Below the pieces are notes generated by a model. It was given only the letters and a program-made list of their open reading frames with translations, ran no database searches and was not told the DNA's origin. A stretch of 64,000 nucleotides of DNA from Pseudomonas sp. WS 5079 (GTDB taxonomy: Bacteria > Pseudomonadota > Gammaproteobacteria > Pseudomonadales > Pseudomonadaceae), in the NCBI RefSeq assembly GCF_012985465.1, contig NZ_JAAQWN010000005.1, forward strand, positions 186,001-250,000, given 5' to 3'. Positions 18,854 to 27,848 of the stretch are shown here, one piece after another. The position numbers were made by a program, and so were the translations under genes. The stretch's first letter is position 1; every line of letters starts with the position of its first letter.

Positions 18854-21304
18854 ATGACCACCCCAACCCCCTGCTACCACTGCGCCCTCCCCGTCCCGCC
18901 CGGCAGCCGCTTCACTGCGGTGATCCTTGGCGAGTCCCGCGAGCTCTGCTGCCCGGGTTGCCAGGCGGTGGCCGAGGCGATTGTCGCAGGCGGGCTGGAA
19001 AGCTATTACCAACACCGCAGCGAGGCCTCGGCCAACCCCGAAGCGCTGCCCGTGCAGTTGGTCGACGAACTGGCGCTGTACGACCGCGCCGATGTGCAAA
19101 AACCCTTCGTGCGCCACGACGGCGACCTGGCCGAAGCCACCCTGTTGATGGAAGGCATCAGTTGCGCCGCCTGCGGCTGGCTGATCGAAAAACACCTGCG
19201 CAGCCTGCCCGCCGTGGCCGAGGCGCGACTGAACCTGTCCAACCATCGCCTGCATGTGCGCTGGGCCGATGGGCAGTTGCCGTTGAGCCAGGTGCTCAGC
19301 GAGCTGCGCCAGATCGGCTACGCCGCCCACCCCTATCAAGCCGACCGCGCCGCCGAACAACTGGCCAGCGAAAACCGCCTGGCCCTGCGCCAACTCGGCG
19401 TCGCCGGCCTGCTGTGGTTCCAGGCGATGATGGCAACCATGGCCACCTGGCCGGAATTCAATATCGACCTGAGCCCCGAGCTGCACGTGATCCTGCGCTG
19501 GGTCGCGCTGTTTTTGACCACCCCCATCGTGTTCTACAGCTGCGCGCCGTTTTTCAAGGGCGCCATGCGCGACCTGCGCACTCGCCACCTGACCATGGAT
19601 GTCTCGGTGTCACTGGCCATCGGCGGCGCTTACCTCGCGGGAATCTGGACCGCGATAACGGGAGTGGGCGAGCTGTATTTCGATGCCGTGGGCATGTTCG
19701 CCCTGTTCCTCCTGGCCGGCCGCTACCTGGAGCGCCGTGCCCGCGAGCGCACGGCCGCCGCCACCGCCCAGTTGGTCAACCTGCTACCGGCCTCGTGCCT
19801 GCGCCTCAAAGGCGATGGCCAGAGCGAACGCATCCTGCTCACCGAACTGGCCCTGGGCGACCGGGTGCTGGTGCATCCGGGCGCGATCCTGCCGGCCGAC
19901 GGGGTGATCCTGGAGGGCCAATCGAGCATCGACGAGTCCCTACTCACCGGCGAATACCTGCCACAACCGCGACAGGCCGGCGATAGCGTCACCGCTGGCA
20001 CCCTCAACGTCGAAGGCGCGTTGACCGTGCAAGTGCGCGCCCTGGGCCACGACACCCGCTTGTCGGCCATCGTGCGCCTGCTGGAGCGGGCCCAGGCCGA
20101 AAAACCGCGCCTGGCAGAAATCGCCGACCGCGCCGCGCAATGGTTCCTGCTCTGCTCACTGATCGCCGCCGCTGTGATCGGCCTGCTGTGGTGGGAGCTG
20201 GATTCATCGCGAGCATTCTGGATTGTCCTGGCGATGCTGGTGGCGACTTGCCCGTGCGCCCTGTCCCTGGCAACCCCCACGGCCTTGACCGCCGCCACCG
20301 GCACTCTGCATAAACTCGGCCTGCTGCTGACCCGTGGCCATGTGCTGGAAGGCTTGAATCAGATCGACACAGTGATTTTCGACAAGACCGGCACCCTCAC
20401 CGAAGGCCGCCTGGCCCTGCGCGCCATCCGGCCGCTGGGCAGCATGAGCAGCGACCTCGCCCTGGCCCTGGCCGCCGCCCTCGAAAACCGCTCCGAACAC
20501 CCGATTGCCCGGGCCTTTGGCCGCGCGCCGCTGGCAGCTGAAGAGGTGCTCAGCACCCCTGGCCTGGGGCTCGAAGGGCGGGTCGGCGAACGCCTGCTGC
20601 GGATCGGCCAACCCGCTTTTGTCTGTGAATTAAGCGGCTGTGGGATTCCTGATTCGCCGCAAGATGCCGGCCAATGGCTGCTGCTGGGCGATACCCACGG
20701 CGCCCTGGCCTGGTTTGTCCTGGATGATCGCCTGCGCAGCGATGCACCGGCGCTGCTGGCCGCGTGCAAGGCGCGGGGCTGGCGTACCTTGTTGCTGTCG
20801 GGTGACAGCTCGCCGATGGTCGCCAGCGTCGCCGCCGAACTGGGGATTGATGAAGCCCGTGGCGGCCTGCGCCCGGATGACAAGCTGCAGGTGCTGCAAC
20901 AACTGCACAAGGAAGGCCGCAAGGTGCTGATGCTCGGGGACGGCGTGAATGACGTGCCGGTGTTGGCCGCCGCCGATATCAGCGTGGCCATGGGCTCGGC
21001 CACTGACCTGGCGAAAACCAGCGCCGATGCGGTGCTGTTGTCCAACCGCCTGGACGCCCTGGTGCAAGCCTTCAGCCTGGCCCGGCGCACGCGCCGGGTA
21101 ATCATTGAAAACCTGCTGTGGGCCGGGCTGTACAATGGCCTGATGTTGCCGTTCGCCGCCCTCGGTTGGATCACGCCGATCTGGGCTGCGATCGGCATGT
21201 CCCTCAGTTCGTTGACCGTGGTGCTCAACGCCCTGCGCCTGACACGCCTGCCGCGCGCCAGTGCCGCGAGCACCACCCCACAGCCCCGCCCGCTGCCGGC
21301 TTGA
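18854..21304 (+). CDS. ccoI: Cu-transporting P-type ATPase CcoI
   Basis: An 816-residue heavy-metal P1B ATPase. The N-terminal cysteine-rich region is typical of the FixI/CcoI group (CYHCALPVPPG and CCPGCQAVAEAI), followed by an HMA-like domain with SCAACGW. The membrane metal site is CPC (TCPCALSLATPTAL), the phosphorylation site DKTGTLTEG, and the hinge GDGVNDVPVLA. It exports Cu(I) to the periplasm for the cbb3 CuB centre. No strong Shine-Dalgarno is visible before ATG 18854. ccoS follows after 22 bp. Confidence 0.95.
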   Translation: MTTPTPCYHCALPVPPGSRFTAVILGESRELCCPGCQAVAEAIVAGGLESYYQHRSEASANPEALPVQLVDELALYDRADVQKPFVRHDGDLAEATLLMEGISCAACGWLIEKHLRSLPAVAEARLNLSNHRLHVRWADGQLPLSQVLSELRQIGYAAHPYQADRAAEQLASENRLALRQLGVAGLLWFQAMMATMATWPEFNIDLSPELHVILRWVALFLTTPIVFYSCAPFFKGAMRDLRTRHLTMDVSVSLAIGGAYLAGIWTAITGVGELYFDAVGMFALFLLAGRYLERRARERTAAATAQLVNLLPASCLRLKGDGQSERILLTELALGDRVLVHPGAILPADGVILEGQSSIDESLLTGEYLPQPRQAGDSVTAGTLNVEGALTVQVRALGHDTRLSAIVRLLERAQAEKPRLAEIADRAAQWFLLCSLIAAAVIGLLWWELDSSRAFWIVLAMLVATCPCALSLATPTALTAATGTLHKLGLLLTRGHVLEGLNQIDTVIFDKTGTLTEGRLALRAIRPLGSMSSDLALALAAALENRSEHPIARAFGRAPLAAEEVLSTPGLGLEGRVGERLLRIGQPAFVCELSGCGIPDSPQDAGQWLLLGDTHGALAWFVLDDRLRSDAPALLAACKARGWRTLLLSGDSSPMVASVAAELGIDEARGGLRPDDKLQVLQQLHKEGRKVLMLGDGVNDVPVLAAADISVAMGSATDLAKTSADAVLLSNRLDALVQAFSLARRTRRVIIENLLWAGLYNGLMLPFAALGWITPIWAAIGMSLSSLTVVLNALRLTRLPRASAASTTPQPRPLPA

Positions 21305-21326
21305 GCCGCGCGGGCATGGAGTAGCG

Positions 21327-21554
21327 ATGCCAGCTCTTTACGTAATGATTCCAGCGGCGCTGCTGATCGTCGCCATCGCCATCTACATCTTCTTCTGGGC
21401 GGTGGACAGCGGCCAGTATGACGACCTCGACGGGCCGGCCCACAGCGTGTTGTTCGACGACCAGGACCCCAAGCACCTGGCCGCTGTCGACGAAGCCAGC
21501 AGCCATGCGCAACCACCGACCAAGCCTGACGAGCCGGCGCCGCCCCATGCTTGA
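21327..21554 (+). CDS. ccoS: cbb3 oxidase maturation protein CcoS
   Basis: A 75-residue protein, ATG 21327 behind GGAG. One membrane helix (about 4-25, YVMIPAALLIVAIAIYIFFWAV) is followed by the CcoS signature SGQYDDLDGPAHSVLFDD. CcoS is required for cofactor insertion into CcoN. The C-terminal tail is Pro/Ala rich. It overlaps the next gene by eight bases. Confidence 0.93.
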   Translation: MPALYVMIPAALLIVAIAIYIFFWAVDSGQYDDLDGPAHSVLFDDQDPKHLAAVDEASSHAQPPTKPDEPAPPHA

Positions 21555-22230
21555 CCTCGCGCCGCTGCTGGTTTCTGCGCTGATCCTCGGCCTGCTGGGC
21601 GGCGGCCATTGCCTGGGCATGTGCGGCGGCCTGATGGGCGCGCTGACCCTGGCCATCCCCCCGGAGCAACGCAGCCGGCGCTTTCGCCTGCTGCTGGCGT
21701 ACAACCTGGGACGCATCCTCAGCTATGCCTGCGCCGGCGTATTGATTGGCCTGGCCGGCTGGGCCGTGGCCAACAGCCCGGCGGCGATGTTCATGCGCAT
21801 CCTCGCGGGCCTGCTGTTGATCAGCATGGGCCTGTACCTGGCCGGCTGGTGGAGCGGCCTGACCCGTATCGAAAGCCTCGGCCGCGGCCTGTGGCGCCAT
21901 ATCCAGCCGTTTGCCAGCCGTTTGCTGCCGGTGTCCAGCCTGCCCCGCGCCTTGCTGCTGGGCGCGCTGTGGGGTTGGTTGCCGTGCGGCCTGGTCTACA
22001 GCACCTTGTTGTGGGCGGCCAGCCAGGGCAATGCGATGGATAGCGGGTTGCTAATGCTGGCCTTCGGCCTTGGCACCTGGCCGGTCTTGCTCGCCACCGG
22101 TCTGGCGGCGGAGCGTGTCACCGCGCTGTTGCGCAAGCGCAGTGTGCGCGTGGCGGGCGGCCTGCTGGTGATGGTGTTCGGGATCTGGACCCTACCCGGC
22201 CCCCATCAGCACTGGCTGATGGGCCACTAA
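21547..22230 (+). CDS. TauE/SafE-like membrane protein of the cco assembly operon
   Basis: A 227-residue protein, ATG 21547 inside the end of ccoS. It has about six hydrophobic segments and the motif GGGHCLGMCGGLMGALTL, with His and Cys residues that could bind metal, plus WGWLPCGLVYSTL in the fourth segment. Sequences of this kind are annotated as sulfite exporter TauE/SafE, but the tight coupling to ccoS and the Cys-rich membrane motifs make copper handling for cbb3 more likely. The next gene, hemN, has its own Anr-dependent promoter. Confidence 0.85.
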   Translation: MLDLAPLLVSALILGLLGGGHCLGMCGGLMGALTLAIPPEQRSRRFRLLLAYNLGRILSYACAGVLIGLAGWAVANSPAAMFMRILAGLLLISMGLYLAGWWSGLTRIESLGRGLWRHIQPFASRLLPVSSLPRALLLGALWGWLPCGLVYSTLLWAASQGNAMDSGLLMLAFGLGTWPVLLATGLAAERVTALLRKRSVRVAGGLLVMVFGIWTLPGPHQHWLMGH

Positions 22231-22259
22231 AAGGCCATGTGGCATAGCGCCGCTCCCCT

Positions 22260-22301
22260 TTGATACAAATCAAGATGACCGCCCGGCCATGCCCCTAGAC
22301 T
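22260..22301 (+). promoter_or_regulatory. Anr-dependent class II promoter of hemN
   Basis: TTGATACAAATCAA (22260-22273) is a full match to TTGAT-N4-ATCAA. A -10 element TAGACT lies at 22296-22301, which puts the site centre 41.5 bp before the predicted transcription start near 22308, the class II position. Confidence 0.88.
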
Positions 22302-22332
22302 CGGCCCACTAGCCAATCCGGGGAACGCCCGC

Positions 22333-23715
22333 ATGCTCGACGCCATTCGTTGGGATACTGATCTGATTCATCGCTACGACCTCGCGGGGCCGCGCTACAC
22401 CTCCTACCCCACCGCCGTACAATTCACCAGCCAGGTCGGCACTTTCGACCTGCTGCACGCCCTGCGCGACAGCCGCAAGGCGGTGCGCCCGCTGTCGCTG
22501 TATGTGCACGTGCCGTTCTGCGCGAACATTTGCTACTACTGCGCCTGCAACAAAGTCATCACCAAGGACCGCGGTCGCGCCCAGGCCTACCTGCAACGCC
22601 TGGAACAAGAGATTCAACTGGTCGCCTGCCACCTGGACCCCAACCAACGGGTGCAGCAACTGCATTTTGGCGGCGGCACGCCGACCTTTCTCAGCCACGA
22701 CGAATTGCGCCAACTGATGGCGCAACTGCGCCAGCACTTCAACCTGCTGGATGACGACTCCGGCGACTACGGCATCGAGATCGACCCCCGGGAAGCCGAC
22801 TGGGCCACCATGGGCCTGTTGCGTGAACTGGGCTTCAACCGCGTGAGCATCGGCGTGCAGGACCTGGACCCCGAAGTGCAGCGGGCGGTCAATCGCCTGC
22901 AAAGCCTGGAAGAAACCCGCGCGGTGATCGATGCGGCGCGCACCCTGCAGTTTCGCTCGATCAATATCGACCTGATCTACGGCCTGCCCAAGCAGACCCC
23001 GGAGCATTTCGCCCGCACGGTGGCCGAGGTCATCAGCCTGCAACCCGACCGCCTGTCGGTGTTCAACTATGCCCACCTGCCCGAACGCTTCCTGCCCCAG
23101 CGGCGGATCAACGGCGAAGACCTGCCGGCCCCCGCCGTCAAATTGCAGATGCTGCAGGAAACCATCGAACAGTTGACGGCGGCTGGCTACAACTACATCG
23201 GCATGGACCACTTCGCCCTGCCCGATGACGAATTGGCCATTGCCCAGGAAGAGTCCACCCTGCAGCGCAACTTCCAGGGCTACACCACCCACGGTCACTG
23301 CGATTTGATCGGGCTCGGCGTTTCGGCCATCAGTCAGATTGGTGACCTGTACTGCCAGAACAGCAGCGACCTGAATCACTACCAGAACGCCCTGGCGGGG
23401 GCGCAACTGGCCACCAGTCGCGGCCTGCTCTGCACGGCGGACGATCGTTTGCGCCGGGCGGTGATTCAACAGTTGATCTGTCACTTCAGCCTGGACTTCG
23501 AAAGCATCGAGCAGGCCTTCACCGTGGATTTTCGCGGCTATTTCGCCGAGCTTTGGCCACAACTCCAAGCCATGGCCAGTGACGGCCTGATCGAACTCGA
23601 CGCCGAAGGCATTCGGGTACTGCCGGCCGGACGCCTGCTGGTGCGCTCGGTGTGCATGGTGTTCGATGCCTATCTGGAGCAACAGAATAGGCAGCGATTT
23701 TCGCGGGTGATCTAA
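22333..23715 (+). CDS. hemN: Oxygen-independent coproporphyrinogen III dehydrogenase
   Basis: A 460-residue radical SAM enzyme. The cluster-binding cysteines are Cys63, Cys67 and Cys70 in PFCANICYYCACNK. GGGTPTFL follows, then the EIDPRE and YGLPKQTPEHF blocks typical of HemN. It converts coproporphyrinogen III to protoporphyrinogen IX without oxygen, supplying heme for the cbb3 oxidases under microaerobic conditions. It is transcribed from the Anr promoter at 22260 and converges with the small gene at 23722 across a 6-bp gap. Confidence 0.96.
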   Translation: MLDAIRWDTDLIHRYDLAGPRYTSYPTAVQFTSQVGTFDLLHALRDSRKAVRPLSLYVHVPFCANICYYCACNKVITKDRGRAQAYLQRLEQEIQLVACHLDPNQRVQQLHFGGGTPTFLSHDELRQLMAQLRQHFNLLDDDSGDYGIEIDPREADWATMGLLRELGFNRVSIGVQDLDPEVQRAVNRLQSLEETRAVIDAARTLQFRSINIDLIYGLPKQTPEHFARTVAEVISLQPDRLSVFNYAHLPERFLPQRRINGEDLPAPAVKLQMLQETIEQLTAAGYNYIGMDHFALPDDELAIAQEESTLQRNFQGYTTHGHCDLIGLGVSAISQIGDLYCQNSSDLNHYQNALAGAQLATSRGLLCTADDRLRRAVIQQLICHFSLDFESIEQAFTVDFRGYFAELWPQLQAMASDGLIELDAEGIRVLPAGRLLVRSVCMVFDAYLEQQNRQRFSRVI

Positions 23716-23721
23716 GCCGGG

Positions 23722-24192
23722 TTACTTGGCCATCAACGAGGCGGCCTTCACCGCGTCTTCGGCGCTCAGGTTCTTCATCGCTTCGCTCAACGACGCATAG
23801 GCGCCGGTCAGCGAGGCTTGCAAGCCGCCCAACGCCGATTGCACGCCGCTCAGTTTCGCCAGGACCTGCTCCGGGCTGAGGCGCTTGTCGGACATGATCG
23901 CCGACATCTCTGCCATCTTTTCCGCGATCTGCTGCTTCAACTGGCGAATCATTTTCAGCAGTTTCTGCACGTTCTCGTCCAGCCCGCTTTCTTCGATATC
24001 GTCGTTGGCGGTCTTCTCGGCGCTGGCAGCCTTCAGCGACGCACCGGAAAAGGTCACGCTCACGCCTTCGGCAGGCTGGGTTTCACCCAGCGCCGTTGAT
24101 TCGGTACCGGCGCCCACGGTGCTGGTTTTTTTCGGTTCAAGCAGCGTCGGCACAGTGGTGCGGGACGGGAGATTGCCGTCGATGGAAAGCAT
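23722..24192 (-). CDS. Hypothetical coiled-coil protein between hemN and anr
   Basis: A 156-residue protein; ATG 24192 (MLSIDG) has GGAGG at 8-base spacing and is preferred to an upstream TTG. The first 70 residues are low-complexity (Ser/Thr/Pro). Residues 70-115 form a probable amphipathic coiled coil (VQKLLKMIRQLKQQIAEKMA), followed by an Ala/Leu/Ser-rich helical tail. There is no signal peptide, membrane segment or catalytic motif. I do not recognise a family. It is divergent from anr. Confidence 0.75.
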   Translation of the reverse strand: MLSIDGNLPSRTTVPTLLEPKKTSTVGAGTESTALGETQPAEGVSVTFSGASLKAASAEKTANDDIEESGLDENVQKLLKMIRQLKQQIAEKMAEMSAIMSDKRLSPEQVLAKLSGVQSALGGLQASLTGAYASLSEAMKNLSAEDAVKAASLMAK

Positions 24193-24237
24193 ATCGTGAG
24201 CCTCCAAGCTCTTGGTCGTTAGCAGTTCATCGACCGC

Positions 24238-24259
24238 GGGGTAAAATTCTTTATACCCC
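24238..24259. promoter_or_regulatory. GGGGTA/TACCCC dyad in the anr divergent promoter region
   Basis: GGGGTA and TACCCC are separated by ten AT-rich bases, about 90 bp before anr and 45 bp before the divergent hypothetical gene. No known regulator is assigned. Confidence 0.35.
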
Positions 24260-24346
24260 TGCCGGTTTTTTGTACAGGCTGGCCTGATAGTCCCTCAGTG
24301 CGGTACCCTTACGTCTTATGTGTGTTTTCCCACAAGGATTTAAGAA

Positions 24347-25081
24347 ATGTCCGAGCCAGTTAAACTGCGCGCTCATAGCCAGGCTCACTGCAAGGATTGC
24401 AGCCTGGCGCCCCTCTGCTTGCCACTTTCGCTGAATCTGGAAGACATGGATGCGCTGGACGAAATCGTTAAACGTGGTCGCCCCCTGAAGAAAGGCGAGT
24501 TTCTGTTTCGCCAGGGTGACAAGTTCGATTCCGTCTATGCAGTACGCTCGGGCGCCTTGAAGACGTTCAGCCTGAGCGACAGCGGCGAAGAACAGATCAC
24601 CGGCTTCCACCTGCCCAGCGAGCTGGTGGGCCTGTCGGGCATGGACACCGAGATTCACCCGGTGTCGGCCCAGGCCCTGGAAACCACGTCGGTGTGCGAG
24701 ATCCCGTTCGAACGCCTGGACGAACTGGCCCTGCAATTGCCGCAGTTGCGCCGCCAGTTGATGCGCGTGATGAGCCGGGAAATCCGCGATGACCAGCAAA
24801 TGATGCTGCTGTTGTCGAAAAAAACCGCCGACGAACGGATTGCCACCTTCCTGGTCAACCTGTCGGCGCGTTTCCGCGCCCGGGGTTTCTCGGCCAATCA
24901 GTTCCGCCTGAGCATGTCGCGCAACGAAATCGGCAATTACCTGGGCCTGGCGGTGGAAACCGTATCCCGGGTATTCACGCGCTTCCAGCAGAACGAACTG
25001 ATTGCCGCCGAGGGCAAGGAAGTACACATCCTCGACCCGATCCAGCTCTGCGCACTGGCCGGCGGCTCCCTCGACGGCTGA
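24347..25081 (+). CDS. anr: Anaerobic regulator Anr (FNR family)
   Basis: A 244-residue Crp/FNR regulator. Cys15, Cys18 and Cys24 ([11 protein letters not shown]) plus the cysteine in TTSVCEIPF ligate an oxygen-labile [4Fe-4S] cluster. A cAMP-receptor-type beta barrel and dimerisation helix follow. The recognition helix contains VETVSRVF with the Glu-Ser-Arg set that reads TTGAT. When oxygen falls the dimer activates hemN and the second cbb3 operon, both in this window. It is followed by apt on the same strand. Confidence 0.96.
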   Translation: MSEPVKLRAHSQAHCKDCSLAPLCLPLSLNLEDMDALDEIVKRGRPLKKGEFLFRQGDKFDSVYAVRSGALKTFSLSDSGEEQITGFHLPSELVGLSGMDTEIHPVSAQALETTSVCEIPFERLDELALQLPQLRRQLMRVMSREIRDDQQMMLLLSKKTADERIATFLVNLSARFRARGFSANQFRLSMSRNEIGNYLGLAVETVSRVFTRFQQNELIAAEGKEVHILDPIQLCALAGGSLDG

Positions 25082-25171
25082 CCGCCGGACCAGGGGCGCG
25101 ACACTTGCGGCCAAGCCAACCGGCGAGGCCGCAGGTATACTGCGAAGTCTTTGCGCCCAGGACTCCCGACG

Positions 25172-25720
25172 ATGGCTTTCGACTCCTTCGACATCAAATC
25201 CCTGATTCGCCCCGTCATCGACTTCCCCAAGCCTGGGGTGATCTTTCGTGATATCACGCCGCTGTTCCAGTCGCCCAAGGCCATGCGCCTGGTGGCCGAC
25301 ACCTTTATCCATCGCTACGTCGAAGCCGAGTTCAGCCATATCGGCGCGATGGATGCCCGCGGCTTTCTGATCGGTTCGGTGATTGCCTATCAACTGAACA
25401 AGCCGCTGATCCTGTTCCGCAAACAGGGCAAGCTGCCGGCGGACGTACTGTCCGAGGGCTATCAGACCGAATATGGCGAAGCGTTCCTCGAAGTACACGC
25501 CGATAGCCTGTGCGAAGGGGATTCGGTATTGATGTTCGATGACCTGATCGCCACGGGTGGCACCTTGATTGCTGCGGCTAATCTGGCGCGGCGCATGGGG
25601 GCACGGATTTTCGAGGCCGCGGCGATTATTGATCTGCCGGAGCTGGGGGGCTCGCAGCGTTTGGAGGATATGGGGATCGCGACCTTCTGCTTGACGCAGT
25701 TTGGCTTGACTGAGCGGTAA
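25172..25720 (+). CDS. apt: Adenine phosphoribosyltransferase
   Basis: A 182-residue type I phosphoribosyltransferase, start ATG 25172 ([14 protein letters not shown]). The PRPP-binding loop [14 protein letters not shown] (about 118-131) and the FRKQGKLP segment are intact. It salvages adenine to AMP with PRPP. The normal Apt length is kept. A REP pair follows. Confidence 0.95.
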   Translation: MAFDSFDIKSLIRPVIDFPKPGVIFRDITPLFQSPKAMRLVADTFIHRYVEAEFSHIGAMDARGFLIGSVIAYQLNKPLILFRKQGKLPADVLSEGYQTEYGEAFLEVHADSLCEGDSVLMFDDLIATGGTLIAAANLARRMGARIFEAAAIIDLPELGGSQRLEDMGIATFCLTQFGLTER

Positions 25721-25737
25721 TTTGCGCCGGTCTTGCG

Positions 25738-25820
25738 GGCCTCATCGCGGGCAAGCCCGCTCCCACTTTTGAATGGGTTCACAAATCAAAATGTAGGAGC
25801 GGGCTTGCCCGCGATGAGGC
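25738..25820. repeat. REP pair (REPIN)
   Basis: Inverted GCCTCATCGCGGGCAAGCCC and GGGCTTGCCCGCGATGAGGC units, close to perfectly complementary, between convergent apt and the acyl-CoA dehydrogenase gene. Confidence 0.85.
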
Positions 25821-25838
25821 CAGTAATAACACCCTCAA

Positions 25839-26987
25839 TCACAACCCCATCTGCTTACTGATGATTTCATTCATCACCTCCCGCGTCCCGCCACCAATCG
25901 ACAAAATCCGGTTATCCCGGTACAGCCGCTCCACCAGGCTGCCGCGCATATAACCCAGGCCTCCCAGGATCTGCACCGCGTCATACGTCACCCGGTCGGC
26001 GGTGTCGGTGGCCAGGTTCTTGGCCATGGAAATCTCCTTGATCACACTCTTGCCCGCCGCCATCTTCGCGGCCTGGCGGTAGGTGAACTCGCGGGAAACC
26101 TCGACCGCCGTGGCCATCTCCGCCAGGCGGTGCTTGAGCACCTGGAACTTGCCAATCGGCTTACCAAAGGCCTCGCGCTGCGCAGCCCACTTCAGGCTCT
26201 CTTCCAGGGCCATCTGCGCCGTCATGTTGGCCATCAATGCCAATGCCAGGCGTTCGCTCTGGAAATTGCCCATGATGCAGGCAAACCCCATGTTTTCGCT
26301 GCCGATCAGGTTGCCTACGGGCACCTGGCAATTGTCGAAGAACAACTCGGCCGTGTCCGACGCCCACCAGCCCATTTTCTTCAGCGGTTGGCCGACGGTG
26401 AAGCCAGGTGTGCCCTTCTCGATCAGCAACAGGCTGATGCCGGCAAAGCCTGGCCCGCCGGTACGTACGGCGACAGTGTAGTAGTCGGCGCGCACGCCAC
26501 TGGTAATAAAGGTTTTGCTGCCACTGACCCGATAGCAATCGCCATCGCGCACGGCACGGGTTTGCAGGCTGGCCACGTCGGAGCCACCACCGGGCTCGGT
26601 GACGGCCAGGGCCATGATCTTCTCGCCAGACAAGACCTGCGGGGCCACGCGCTCGCGGATTTCGGGGCGGGCCCATTTGACGATGGGCGGCAGGCCGATA
26701 TCCAACGAGCCCAGCCCCGCCACCACGCCGCCGGAGCCACAGCGCATCAGCTCTTCGCTGGCGGCCACCTTGGCGAACAGGTCGCCTTCATGGCTGCCGC
26801 CGAGGGCTTCGGGGTAACCGATCCCGAGAATCCCCGCCGCACCTGCCTTGAGGTACAGCTCGCGAGGGAAGTGTTCGGCCTCCTCCCACTGCTCGATGCC
26901 CGGCACAATCTCGCGCTCGACAAAACGGCGCACGCTGTCGCGGACCAATTGGTGACTGGGGTCGAAATATTCCTGGTAGGCAGACAT
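25839..26987 (-). CDS. Acyl-CoA dehydrogenase
   Basis: A 382-residue flavoprotein. The start at 26987 (MSAYQEYF) has GGAG seven bases upstream. Family signatures are ALAVTEPGGGSDVASLQT (FAD and substrate), the KTFITSG loop, and QILGGLGYMRGSLVERLYRD near the C terminus, with Gly-Gly-Gly-Thr-Arg-Glu at the end. It oxidises an acyl-CoA at C2-C3 and passes electrons to ETF. No CoA-transferase or hydratase gene is adjacent, so chain length and pathway are not told. Confidence 0.92.
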   Translation of the reverse strand: MSAYQEYFDPSHQLVRDSVRRFVEREIVPGIEQWEEAEHFPRELYLKAGAAGILGIGYPEALGGSHEGDLFAKVAASEELMRCGSGGVVAGLGSLDIGLPPIVKWARPEIRERVAPQVLSGEKIMALAVTEPGGGSDVASLQTRAVRDGDCYRVSGSKTFITSGVRADYYTVAVRTGGPGFAGISLLLIEKGTPGFTVGQPLKKMGWWASDTAELFFDNCQVPVGNLIGSENMGFACIMGNFQSERLALALMANMTAQMALEESLKWAAQREAFGKPIGKFQVLKHRLAEMATAVEVSREFTYRQAAKMAAGKSVIKEISMAKNLATDTADRVTYDAVQILGGLGYMRGSLVERLYRDNRILSIGGGTREVMNEIISKQMGL

Positions 26988-27069
26988 CGGCAAGCTCCAT
27001 GCAGAGATGGAGCGAACTTACCAAGCGCTTGCTTGGTTATCAAGCCGAACGCAAATGCAATATGCATGC

Positions 27070-27162
27070 TTGTGTAGGAACTGGCTTGCCTGCGATGGTA
27101 TCGCCTCGGTCCCCCTGATACACCGCAGTGCCTGCATCGCAGGCAAGCCAGCTCCCACACAA
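27070..27162. repeat. REP pair (REPIN)
   Basis: Inverted TAGGAACTGGCTTGCCTGCGAT and ATCGCAGGCAAGCCAGCTCC-type units with a spacer containing a second small dyad (GGTATCGCC). It lies between recR (3' side) and the acyl-CoA dehydrogenase start. Confidence 0.8.
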
Positions 27163-27187
27163 GCCAGCGTGCCCCAGGGAGTTTGGC

Positions 27188-27790
27188 TTACAGCGCGATA
27201 GGTTTACGCCCGGCAAACGAGTGCGCCAGGGTGCCGCCGTCCACCAACTCCAGCTCACCACCCAACGGCACGCCGTGGGCGATGCGCGAGGTGATCAGGC
27301 CTTTGTTGGTCAGCAGTTGCGCGATGTAGTGCGCCGTGGCTTCCCCTTCCACCGTAGGGTTGGTGGCCAGGATCACTTCGGTAAAGGTGCCCTGCTGTTC
27401 AATGCGCGCCACCAACTGCGGGATACCAATGGCTTCAGGTCCCAGGCCGTCAAGGGGCGACAGGTGGCCCTTGAGCACGAAGTAGCGCCCGCGGTAGCCG
27501 GTCTGCTCCACCGCATACACGTCCATCGGCCCTTCGACCACGCACAGCAGGGTGTCGTCGCGACGGGGGTCGGCGCATTGCGGGCACAGTTCTTCTTCGG
27601 TAAGGGTGCGGCACTGACGGCAATGGCCCACACCTTCCATGGCCTGGCTCAAGGCCTGGGCCAGCCGCGAGCCACCGCTGCGGTCACGCTCCAGCAGTTG
27701 CAGCGCCATACGCTGGGCGGTTTTCTGGCCCACGCCCGGCAAGGTGCGCAGGGCGTCGATCAGTTGACGAATCAGAGGGCTGAAGCTCAT
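27188..27790 (-). CDS. recR: Recombination protein RecR
   Basis: A 200-residue protein of standard length. It has an N-terminal helix-hairpin-helix ([24 protein letters not shown]), a four-cysteine zinc finger (HCRQC...CPQC), and a Toprim domain ([21 protein letters not shown], then [15 protein letters not shown]). It works with RecF and RecO to load RecA at gaps. It usually follows ybaB directly; here an MDR oxidoreductase gene lies between them. Confidence 0.95.
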   Translation of the reverse strand: MSFSPLIRQLIDALRTLPGVGQKTAQRMALQLLERDRSGGSRLAQALSQAMEGVGHCRQCRTLTEEELCPQCADPRRDDTLLCVVEGPMDVYAVEQTGYRGRYFVLKGHLSPLDGLGPEAIGIPQLVARIEQQGTFTEVILATNPTVEGEATAHYIAQLLTNKGLITSRIAHGVPLGGELELVDGGTLAHSFAGRKPIAL

Positions 27791-27848
27791 GGGGCAAAGG
27801 TCCGACAAAACAACGAGACGCGGTTTATACCCGCGCCTCGGATAAGCG

